A model generated the notes under the pieces. That model was not told where the DNA came from and searched no databases. It was given only the letters and a program-made list of their open reading frames with translations. A program made the position numbers and the translations under genes. Positions 1-6,253 of a stretch of 9,665 nucleotides of DNA are shown here, piece after piece. Within the stretch, counting starts at the first letter, position 1, and each line of letters starts with the position of its first letter. This DNA comes from AC-37 sp035275105 (GTDB lineage: Bacteria; Actinomycetota; Thermoleophilia; Solirubrobacterales; Thermoleophilaceae). The stretch spans positions 1 to 9,665 of the forward strand of contig DATENL010000107.1 of assembly GCA_035275105.1 (NCBI GenBank), given 5' to 3'.

Positions 1-1
1 C

Positions 2-1519
2 GGCGACGCCCTCGACCTCGCGGTCGCCGCCCCGCCGCACGTCCCCGGCGGCTCCGAGCGCGCGTTCGAGCGTGCCGCGCGCAACACCGCGCTGCGGGCC
101 GTCGGCGAGCTCCTCGCGAAGCTCGCGTCGCTCGCGTTCTACGCGGTGCTCGCGCGCGAGCTCGACCAGTCGGGCGTCGGCGTCTTCGTCTTCGCCCTGG
201 CCTGGGCGGAGATCTCGATGCTGCTCGCGAGCCTCGGCCTCGACCGCGCGCTCGTGCTCTGGATCGCGCGCGACCGCGCTCGCGCGGCGAGCCTGTTCGC
301 CGACGCGGCGGCCATCAAGGCCCTGCTCGCCGTGCCGATCGCCCTAGTCAGCTTCGGCCTCGTGAACGTGCTCGCCATCGGGTCGACCTCGCGGGCCACG
401 ATCTACGTGCTGACGCTCGGCGCGCTATTCGACGCCCTGACGCGGGTGGTGGTGGGGGTCTTCACGGCGCTCGAGCACGCGGGGCTCACAGCGACGATCA
501 CCATCGTCCAGCGCTTCCTGGCGGCGGCCCTCGGGATCGGCGCGCTCGTGGCGGGCGGGGGAGTCGTGGCGGCCGCCACCACCTACGCGATCGCCGCCGG
601 GGTCGGCTTCGCGCTCGCGGTCGTGCTCATGCGCCGCCGGCTCCGGGTCGGGGGCGCCCACGCCGACCCGAGCCGCTGGCGCGCTCTGTCGCTCCAGAGC
701 ATCCCGTTCGCGGTGCAGGACGCGTTCACCGTCCTGCTGTTCCGCCTCGACGCCGTGCTGCTCTCGCTGCTCGCGACGGACGCCGCCGTGGGCCGCTACG
801 GCTCGGCCTACCGGCTGTTCGAGTCGACGTTCTTCCTCACCTACGCGCTGGGGGCCGCCTTCTCGCCGATGTACGCGTACCTCCGGCGCGACAGCGAGCC
901 GACGATCCAGGGCGCGTTCCAGCGCTCGCTGAAGCTCGCGCTCCTGTTGCTCATCCCGCCGGCCGTCGTGTTCGGGACGCTGCCGGAGTTCGTGAGCCGG
1001 ACCATCTTCGGCCCAAACCTCGAGGCGGCGTCGGCGTCGCTGCGGATCCTTGCGCCGGTGGTGGTCCTGATCGGGCTCGTGACCCTGGCGAGCTCGCTGA
1101 GCCTGAGCCGGCGCGACCCGCGCGACGTCCTCGTCCTGAGCGGCGCGATGACACTCCTCAACGTGGCGCTCAACCTCGCGCTGATCCCGAGCCTGGACGA
1201 GCGCGGCGCGGCGATCGCGATGCTGGTGACCGAGGCCGTCTTCCTGGTGCTCGCGCTGGCGCTGGCCGTGCGCACGCTCGGCGTCGGGCTCGACTGGGTC
1301 TCGATGGCAGCGGCCCCGCTGATCGGCGGGCTGGCGATGGCGGGGGTGATCGTGGCGCTGAAGGGCTCCGAGGTGGTGGCGCTCGTCGCGGGGGTGGCCG
1401 TCTACCCGCTGGCCTTCGCGGCGGCCGAGCGGCTGATCAGCCCGGCGGACCTTCGCTTCGTCGTCGACTTCGCGCGGCGCCGGCTCGGGCGCGCGCGGGC
1501 CGGGCCCCCGGGTCCCTAG
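2..1519 (+). CDS. Polysaccharide flippase (Wzx-like, MOP superfamily), 5' end outside the window
   Basis: This integral membrane protein most likely flips an undecaprenyl-linked repeat unit across the cytoplasmic membrane. The frame is open from base 2 and has no ATG, GTG or TTG before a GTG at 146. That GTG lies inside the first hydrophobic helix, so the true start is upstream of the window; 505 residues are visible. The visible N-terminus is a soluble stretch followed by an amphipathic piece (RAARNTALRAVGELLAK) leading into the first membrane helix, as is typical of the family. The rest is a series of about a dozen hydrophobic segments separated by short Arg-rich loops, with a basic C-terminal tail (RRRLGRARAG). 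The family's usual length is 420-500 residues, so little is likely to be missing. The assignment rests on overall pattern and on the neighbouring polymerase, chain-length and glycosyltransferase genes; another MATE/MurJ-like transporter is the main alternative. It ends in a TAG that overlaps the stop of the convergent kinase gene. Confidence 0.85.
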   Translation, partial: GDALDLAVAAPPHVPGGSERAFERAARNTALRAVGELLAKLASLAFYAVLARELDQSGVGVFVFALAWAEISMLLASLGLDRALVLWIARDRARAASLFADAAAIKALLAVPIALVSFGLVNVLAIGSTSRATIYVLTLGALFDALTRVVVGVFTALEHAGLTATITIVQRFLAAALGIGALVAGGGVVAAATTYAIAAGVGFALAVVLMRRRLRVGGAHADPSRWRALSLQSIPFAVQDAFTVLLFRLDAVLLSLLATDAAVGRYGSAYRLFESTFFLTYALGAAFSPMYAYLRRDSEPTIQGAFQRSLKLALLLLIPPAVVFGTLPEFVSRTIFGPNLEAASASLRILAPVVVLIGLVTLASSLSLSRRDPRDVLVLSGAMTLLNVALNLALIPSLDERGAAIAMLVTEAVFLVLALALAVRTLGVGLDWVSMAAAPLIGGLAMAGVIVALKGSEVVALVAGVAVYPLAFAAAERLISPADLRFVVDFARRRLGRARAGPPGP

Positions 1520-1531
1520 CCGACCGGGACC
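1511..1531. terminator. Possible bidirectional terminator hairpin over two convergent stop codons
   Basis: GGTCCC (1511-1516) and GGGACC (1526-1531) can form a six-base-pair stem around a nine-base loop, with one further G-T wobble at its base. The loop region holds the convergent stops: TAG at 1517-1519 on the + strand and TAG at 1518-1516 on the - strand, sharing one CTAG. No T-tract follows on either side, and GC-rich DNA forms such stems by chance, so the termination role is inferred from position. Confidence 0.3.
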
Positions 1532-2847
1532 TCGTCCTCGCGCTTGCCGCGCTTCTTGGGCGACAGGTAGTAGTCGTAGCGCGAGACCTCGGCGCCGCGG
1601 TCGCGGTTGAGCAGGAGGCCGATGAGAGGGGCGTGCACGGTCCGGAGCCGCCGGATGGCGTCGCGCACCGTGTCCTCCTTCGAGGTGTTCAGGTCCACGA
1701 CCACGATCACGCCGTCAACCGTGCCGGCCACGATCGAGGCGTCGGCGGCGACGTTGAGCGGCGGGCAGTCGACCAGCACGATGTCGTGGTCGCGCAGGAG
1801 GGCGTCGACGATCCCGCGCGCGCGCTGGGTCTCCAAGAGCGCCGCCGGGCTCGGCGGGATGGGGCCGGCGGGCACGAGGTTGACGCCGGGGCGGCCGGTC
1901 TGGTGGACGACCTCCTCGAGCGGCGTGCCCTCGACCAGGTAGTTGCTGAGGCCCGGCCGCAGCGGCTCGGTGCGGTTGGGGAAAAGGCGCGCCTGGAGCG
2001 CCGGCCGGCGCAGGTCGGCCTCGAGGATCGCGACCCGCAGGCCGACCTCCGCGCTCGCGATCGCGAGCTGCACGACGGTGGTGGTCTTGCCCTCGCCCTC
2101 GGCGCCGCTGGTGATCGCGAGCGAATCGAGCCGGGCGTTCCCGGCGGCGAACTGGAGGTTGGTGCGAAGGATCCGGTACGCCTCGTTGAAGGCGGCGATC
2201 TGGGTGTCCGAGCGCCCCTTCCTCGGCACGCGCGCTAGGACGGGGCTCTCGAATCGCGCCTCCACGTCGGTCGGCGTGCGCAGCCGGTGGTCGAGGCGGT
2301 CGCGCAGGAAGGCGAGCCCGACGCCCACCGCCAGTCCGAGGAGCGCGGCGATCAGCGTGTACAGCGTCGGCTTGGGCCGCGCGGCCTCGGTCTCGAGCGG
2401 GGCGAGGTCGGCGATGGAGATGCGCGCGTCGGTCGTACCGACGAGGTTGCGGCGCGCGTAGCGGACGAACACCGCGGCGAACGTGTTCGCCACGTGCTTG
2501 GCGCGCGCCGCGCTTGGGTCCTCGGCCGTGATGTTGATGAGCTGGGTCTGGGGGATCGGCTCGGAGTCGGTGTGCTCGAGCACGTAGTCCTTGGTCGTCC
2601 CGTCGGCCAGCCGGTCGGCAACGAGCTGGGCGATGTTCGGGCTCCCCATGATCTGCTCGTACGAGCGGGCCAGGGCCTGGCTCGCCTGCACCTGGTCGAA
2701 CGTCTGGCCCTTCGAGTTGGCCGCGACGATCAGCACGCTCTTGGTCTCGTAGACCTTGTCGAGCATCTTCGACACGATCGCCGCGCTGCAGGCGAACGCG
2801 AGGAAGACGCCGAGCACGATCCACTTGCGGCGCCAGAGCACCAGCAT
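1516..2847 (-). CDS. Wzz/BY-kinase fusion: polysaccharide chain-length regulator and tyrosine autokinase
   Basis: This inner-membrane protein joins a Wzz-type co-polymerase to a bacterial tyrosine kinase and is expected to control polymer length and export. Numbering uses the 443-residue form. Membrane helix 1 is at about 9-27, an external domain follows, and then a proline motif (RPKPT, 157-161) leads into helix 2 at about 161-181. The cytosolic kinase has the oligomerisation motif EX2RX2R (E222, R225, R228), Walker A SGAEGEGKTT (247-256, Lys254), a Walker A' element LEADLRRP with Glu276 where Asp is common and Asp278 kept, and Walker B IVLVDCPP (Asp360). The C-terminal tail has only three clustered tyrosines (424, 426, 427) followed by a Lys/Arg-rich end. 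The ATG at 2847 is chosen because GGAGG lies five bases before it; an ATG at 2865 would add six residues but has no clear ribosome site. The gene is divergent from the PHP phosphatase that probably reverses its phosphorylation. Confidence 0.93.
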   Translation of the reverse strand: MLVLWRRKWIVLGVFLAFACSAAIVSKMLDKVYETKSVLIVAANSKGQTFDQVQASQALARSYEQIMGSPNIAQLVADRLADGTTKDYVLEHTDSEPIPQTQLINITAEDPSAARAKHVANTFAAVFVRYARRNLVGTTDARISIADLAPLETEAARPKPTLYTLIAALLGLAVGVGLAFLRDRLDHRLRTPTDVEARFESPVLARVPRKGRSDTQIAAFNEAYRILRTNLQFAAGNARLDSLAITSGAEGEGKTTTVVQLAIASAEVGLRVAILEADLRRPALQARLFPNRTEPLRPGLSNYLVEGTPLEEVVHQTGRPGVNLVPAGPIPPSPAALLETQRARGIVDALLRDHDIVLVDCPPLNVAADASIVAGTVDGVIVVVDLNTSKEDTVRDAIRRLRTVHAPLIGLLLNRDRGAEVSRYDYYLSPKKRGKREDEVPVG

Positions 2848-2852
2848 TGGCG

Positions 2853-2857
2853 CCTCC
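2853..2857 (-). promoter_or_regulatory. Shine-Dalgarno site that decides the kinase start
   Basis: On the - strand this reads GGAGG, five bases before the ATG at 2847-2845. The in-frame ATG at 2865-2863 is preceded by a stretch (CGATAACATCGCCCC) with no purine-rich ribosome site. If the upstream ATG is used, this GGAGG would fall inside codons 3-5. Confidence 0.6.
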
Positions 2858-2930
2858 GTCTTCATGGGGCGATGTTATCGGCGGGTATGCGCCTCTACTG
2901 AGGTCCCGCAATTAACCTTGACGACCGGCC
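2858..2930. promoter_or_regulatory. Divergent intergenic region between the kinase and phosphatase genes
   Basis: This short region must carry the promoters of both the Wzz/BY-kinase (-) and the PHP-polymerase unit (+). It is visibly less GC-rich than its surroundings (for example AATTAACCTT around 2910-2919) and holds a nested inverted repeat at 2881-2909. I could not place a convincing -35/-10 pair in either direction. TTGACG at 2918-2923 looks like a -35 box, but no -10 follows outside the coding sequence. Confidence 0.45.
2881..2909. repeat. Nested inverted repeat in the divergent promoter region
   Basis: The outer arms are GCGGG (2881-2885) and CCCGC (2905-2909). Inside them, CCTC (2892-2895) and GAGG (2900-2903) flank TACT. 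This could be an operator shared by the two divergent units or a hairpin in the 5' leader of the phosphatase transcript. The arms are short, so a chance match in GC-rich DNA is possible. Confidence 0.35.
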
Positions 2931-3710
2931 TTGGTCGATCTGCACTCCCACATCCTCCCGGGCGTCGACGACGGGGCCCCCGACATCGAGGCCAGCATCG
3001 CTATGGCTCGAACGGCTGCTGCCGATGGGATACGCGTGATGGTGGCGACCCCGCACATCAGCTTCGAGTACGAGCTCGACCCCGCCGACGTCGGGCGCCT
3101 CGTGGGCGAGCTCAACCTCGCGCTGGCGCGCGAGGAGGTGCCGCTGGCGGTCCTGCCTGGCGGCGAGATCGCGCTGACGCGGCTGGCCGCGCTCGACGCC
3201 CCCGCGCTGCGCACGCTCAGCCTGGGCGTCGGTCCCTACCTGCTGGTCGAGACCCCGTACGCCGGCGGGGCGCCGTTCCTCGAGGAGGTCCTGTTCGACC
3301 TCGACCTGCGCGGCTTCCGCACGATCCTCGCCCACCCGGAGCGTTGCGCGATGTTCGAGCACGACCGCGACCGGCTCGCGCGCCTGGTCGAGCGCGGCGT
3401 GCTCTGCTCGGTGAACGCGGGGTCGATGGCCGGGCAGTTCGGACGCCGCGTGCGCGACTTCGCGGTCCACCTGTTCCGCGCCGGGCTCGTCCACAACGTG
3501 GCGTCGGACGCGCACGACGACGACGTGCGCCGCGCCGAGCTGCGCTGGGGCTTCGAGCGCATGGAGGACGACCTGCCGGGGATCTCCGAGCAGGCGCAGT
3601 GGTTCACCGACATCGCGCCGACGGCGATCGTGACCGGCACGCAGGTCCCGCCGCCGCCGGAGCCGCCGCAGCCCAAGCGCGCCTGGCGGCGGATGCGGAG
3701 GTCCGGATGA
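2931..3710 (+). CDS. PHP-family protein-tyrosine phosphatase (CpsB/CapC/YwqE type)
   Basis: A metal-dependent phosphatase of the PHP superfamily, expected to dephosphorylate the tyrosine tail of the BY-kinase encoded on the opposite strand. The 259 residues match the family length of about 250. The signature DLHSHILPGVDDG begins at residue 3 (His5, His7). Further likely metal ligands are His42 (TPHISFEY), Glu79 (GGEIA), His135 (AHPERC), and Asp193 and His195 (SDAHDDD). The C-terminus is proline-rich and then basic (PPPPEPPQPKRAWRRMRR), beyond the catalytic core. The start is TTG at 2931: an in-frame TGA at 2919-2921 rules out anything earlier, and the next ATG (3003) would delete the metal-binding signature. 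No Shine-Dalgarno sequence precedes the TTG, which suggests weak translation. Codons between 3000 and 3032 are unusually rich in A/T third positions. The stop overlaps the start of the next gene as ATGA, so the two are probably translationally coupled. Confidence 0.9.
   Translation: MVDLHSHILPGVDDGAPDIEASIAMARTAAADGIRVMVATPHISFEYELDPADVGRLVGELNLALAREEVPLAVLPGGEIALTRLAALDAPALRTLSLGVGPYLLVETPYAGGAPFLEEVLFDLDLRGFRTILAHPERCAMFEHDRDRLARLVERGVLCSVNAGSMAGQFGRRVRDFAVHLFRAGLVHNVASDAHDDDVRRAELRWGFERMEDDLPGISEQAQWFTDIAPTAIVTGTQVPPPPEPPQPKRAWRRMRRSG
3697..3701 (+). promoter_or_regulatory. Shine-Dalgarno site for the polymerase gene
   Basis: GGAGG lies inside the last codons of the phosphatase gene, five bases before the ATG at 3707. 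It supports that start, although the same frame is open for about 950 bases upstream. Confidence 0.7.
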
Positions 3711-5101
3711 CGCTGCCCGGGAACGTCCGCCTGGCGCCGCTCGCGCTGGGCGCGGCGGTTGCGCTCGCGGCGGCTGTCTGCGGCGCGCTGATCGCCGCCC
3801 TCGCCTACGCCACGAGCCCGCTCATGCCGCTCGCCGCAGTCGGGGCGGTGGCGGTCGCCGCGCTCGCCGCGGCGATGCCGCTCCAGCTCGTCTACCTGGC
3901 GATCCTGCTGATTCCGTTCAAGCTCTACACGATCGACGTGGGCGACGCGGGGCTGTCGCTGCCCGAGGGCCTCTTCGTCCTGGCCGGCGTCGCGTGGGCG
4001 ATCAGGCGCATGATCGGCGGCCACCTGCCGTTCACGCCGTCGCCGCTCGGGAAGCCGTACGCGCTCTTCCTGCTCACGATCGTCCCGGGGATCCTGATCG
4101 CCGCCCATCCGGTGTCCGTCCTGAAGATGCTGGTGATGTGGACGGCGTTCGTGCTGGTGTTCCAGATGGTCGTCACCGACGGGCGTCCCGAGACCGTTCG
4201 GAACATCCTGCTCATGCTCGCGGTGTCCGCCGCGGTGGTGGGGCTCAAGGCGGCGTTCGACCCCGGCACCGCGCAGCCGCAGCGCCTCCTGGGCATCGGC
4301 GAGGTGGCCGAGGGGCGCCCCGGAGGTTCGTTCGAGGACCCCAACATCCTCGCCACGTTCGAGGCGCTGGGCCTGCCGGCCGCCGTCGCGTTCGCGCTGG
4401 GCGGCAACCTCGTGCTGCGCGTGGTCGGCATGGTCGCCTTCCCGCTGATCGTCGCCGGGCTCGCCCTGTCGCTCTCGCGGGGCGGCTTCCTCGCCGCGGC
4501 CGGGGCGCTGCTCGTGATGCTCGCCTGGCGCCCGATGCGCTACGCGGCGCTGGCGGCGTTGGTGCTGGTGCTCGCGCTCCAGGTGGGCTCGGGAAGCCTG
4601 TCCGGCGAGGTACAGCAGACGTCCGTGGTCGAGGGCCGGATCTCCTCGGTCAGCTACGCCGCGGCGGGCGGCGATCCACGCTTCGGCATCTGGCGGGCGA
4701 CGCCCGAGATGATCTACGAGCACCCGTTCTTCGGCATCGGCGCGAACCAGTTCCCCGTGGTCTCGCCGCGCTACGGGCTCTTCGCGGAGGAGCTCGGCGG
4801 CAGCTACCAGCACGCCCACAACATCCCGCTCACGGTGGCGGCCGAGCTCGGCCTGCTCGGGCTCGCCGCGCTCGTGTGGGCCACGTTCGCGCTGGTCCGC
4901 GTGCTGGTGGCCGCCTACCGTCGCCAGACCGGCTTCGAGCGCGGGATGGCGCTCGCCGTGGCGGCCGCCTTCACCGGCCTCGCGCTCCAGGGGGTCGTGG
5001 ACTACACGCTCAGCTCCAACACGGTCGCGGCGATGATGTTCCTGCTGGCGGGCTGCGCCGTCGTTCTCTCCCGTACCCCGGGCGAAGCTTTGGAACGTTG
5101 A
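3707..5101 (+). CDS. O-antigen ligase / Wzy-like polysaccharide polymerase
   Basis: A polytopic membrane protein of 464 residues, the usual length for the Wzy_C/O-antigen ligase family, which joins lipid-linked glycans on the outer face of the membrane. It has about ten or more hydrophobic helices with a larger loop at roughly 310-375. Family landmarks are GGSFEDPN (206-213), LSRGG (256-260), HPFFGIGANQF (339-349) and YQHAHN (367-372), the last giving the His-X-His-Asn pattern near the active loop, followed by LTVAAELGLLGL. In a locus with a flippase and a Wzz-type protein, polymerase is more likely than ligase, but sequence alone does not separate the two. The ATG at 3707 is fixed by the GGAGG site and the ATGA overlap with the phosphatase gene. 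The stop codon sits in the left arm of a hairpin shared with the convergent glycosyltransferase gene. Confidence 0.88.
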   Translation: MTLPGNVRLAPLALGAAVALAAAVCGALIAALAYATSPLMPLAAVGAVAVAALAAAMPLQLVYLAILLIPFKLYTIDVGDAGLSLPEGLFVLAGVAWAIRRMIGGHLPFTPSPLGKPYALFLLTIVPGILIAAHPVSVLKMLVMWTAFVLVFQMVVTDGRPETVRNILLMLAVSAAVVGLKAAFDPGTAQPQRLLGIGEVAEGRPGGSFEDPNILATFEALGLPAAVAFALGGNLVLRVVGMVAFPLIVAGLALSLSRGGFLAAAGALLVMLAWRPMRYAALAALVLVLALQVGSGSLSGEVQQTSVVEGRISSVSYAAAGGDPRFGIWRATPEMIYEHPFFGIGANQFPVVSPRYGLFAEELGGSYQHAHNIPLTVAAELGLLGLAALVWATFALVRVLVAAYRRQTGFERGMALAVAAAFTGLALQGVVDYTLSSNTVAAMMFLLAGCAVVLSRTPGEALER

Positions 5102-5120
5102 CTGCTTTATACGCAGTCAA
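5098..5120. terminator. Bidirectional hairpin containing two convergent stop codons
   Basis: TTGACTGC (5098-5105) and GCAGTCAA (5113-5120) form a perfect eight-base-pair stem around the seven-base loop TTTATAC. The left arm includes the TGA of the polymerase gene (5099-5101), and the right arm includes the complement of the TGA of the glycosyltransferase gene (5119-5117). The element is much less GC-rich than its surroundings, which makes a chance origin less likely. It is centred between two converging genes 15 bases apart. It lacks a long T-tract, so it is either a weak two-way terminator or a 3'-end stabiliser. Confidence 0.6.
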
Positions 5121-6253
5121 GTGACCAAAGCGCCGCGGGCCGCGGCCCGGTAGCGCTCGCGCATGCCCTCCACGGTCGCGTCGAGCGAGAACCGCTCGGC
5201 CACGTGCACGCGGCCGCGCTCCACGAGCGCCTCGCGCCGCAGGCGATCGGACAGGAGGTGGACGATCGCCTCCGCGAGCGCGGCGCGGTCGCCCTCCGGG
5301 ACCAGCACCGCGGCGTCGCCGAGCACCTCGGGGAGCGCGCCGCCGTCGTAGCCGACCACCGGCGTCCCGACCGCCATCGCCTCGATCCCGACCAGGCCGA
5401 AACCCTCCCGGCCCATCCCGCGCTCGTCCGGCACGCTCGGCACCGCGACGACGTCGGAGCCCGCCATCACGCCGGGCGCGTCGGGGTGGTGGTCGCGCAC
5501 GACGACCGTGTCGCCGAGGCCGAGCTCCTCGATCCGCGCACGGACCGCGCGCGCGTACTCAAGCTGGTAGGGGTCCTCGCCGCCCAGGAGCAGGAGGCGC
5601 GTGCCGGGGCGACGCTCGAGCACCCGCGGGGCGGCTTCGACCAGCTCGATCTGGCCCTTGGCGGGGTGGAAGCGGCCGACGAGCAGCACCACCTCGCCGT
5701 CCGAGCCGACGAGCTCCCGCACGAGCTCCCGCCCGGCCGCGCGGTCGCGCACCAGCTCCGGCGTCCCGTTGTGCACCACGTGCACCCGCCGGCGGGCGCC
5801 GCCGCGGAAGGTGCCGGTCACCGCCGCGCTCACCCCCACGACCTGGTCGCAGCGGCTCGCGATCGCGTGGGCGAGCGGCCCGTCCCACGAGAAGTCGTGC
5901 TTGACCCAGATGAGCGGGATGCCGGTGCGCGGCATCGCCAGCGCGCACACGAGCGCCGCCTTCACGCCGTTGGCATGCACGGCCGCGGGCGCCGCGGCGC
6001 GCAGGAGCCGGCGCAGTCGCCACGCGGAGTGGACCATCGACAGGCGCGCGCCGGTGGGGATCACGTCCACGCGGTAGCCGCCGGCGCGCAGGCGGGCGAC
6101 GAACGGCCCGTCCTGTAGCGAGACGATCGACCGCACCCAGGCGGGCTCGAGGTGGTCCAGCAGCAGCTCGAGGTAGCGCTCCGAGCCGCCGCTCAGCGCG
6201 TGCGAGATCACGAACGTGATCGGGACGGGCTCGTCTACGCCCGTCGCCGCCAC
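5117..6253 (-). CDS. GT4-family glycosyltransferase (GT-B fold)
   Basis: Probably transfers a sugar from a nucleotide donor onto the growing lipid-linked repeat unit at the cytoplasmic face. With the GTG at 6253 the protein has 378 residues. The N-terminal domain opens with a beta-strand and the glycine loop ITFVISHALSGGSE (SGGSE at 21-25). The C-terminal domain has LLVGRFHPAKGQ (Arg194, Lys199 as likely phosphate contacts), LLLLGGEDP, and the EX7E pattern in REGFGLVGIEAM (Glu283, Glu291), followed by GTPVVGYDGGALPEVL. No membrane segment is evident. A GTG at 6295 would add 14 Arg/Gly-rich residues and increase the overlap with the upstream gene from 19 to 61 bases; the later start places the first strand near the N-terminus as usual, but neither start has a strong ribosome site. 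It is the last gene of a three-gene transferase operon. Donor and acceptor sugars cannot be read from the sequence. Confidence 0.9.
   Translation of the reverse strand: MAATGVDEPVPITFVISHALSGGSERYLELLLDHLEPAWVRSIVSLQDGPFVARLRAGGYRVDVIPTGARLSMVHSAWRLRRLLRAAAPAAVHANGVKAALVCALAMPRTGIPLIWVKHDFSWDGPLAHAIASRCDQVVGVSAAVTGTFRGGARRRVHVVHNGTPELVRDRAAGRELVRELVGSDGEVVLLVGRFHPAKGQIELVEAAPRVLERRPGTRLLLLGGEDPYQLEYARAVRARIEELGLGDTVVVRDHHPDAPGVMAGSDVVAVPSVPDERGMGREGFGLVGIEAMAVGTPVVGYDGGALPEVLGDAAVLVPEGDRAALAEAIVHLLSDRLRREALVERGRVHVAERFSLDATVEGMRERYRAAARGALVT

Noticed and set aside
2918..2923. TTGACG as a -35 box for the phosphatase-polymerase unit
   Set aside because: A matching -10 would fall at about 2941, inside the coding sequence, and no TANNNT-like hexamer is there.
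2756..3706. Long open frame that continues upstream of the polymerase ATG, making a 781-residue reading frame
   Set aside because: The upstream part runs against the kinase gene and then out of frame through the phosphatase gene; its translation is Arg/Ala/Gly-rich low complexity. The clear start with GGAGG is at 3707.
3236..4819. 527-codon open frame on the - strand opposite the phosphatase and polymerase genes
   Set aside because: The composition is Arg/His/Glu/Gln-rich without recognisable domains, and the opposite strand carries well-defined PHP and O-antigen ligase motifs. It is a GC-rich antisense shadow.
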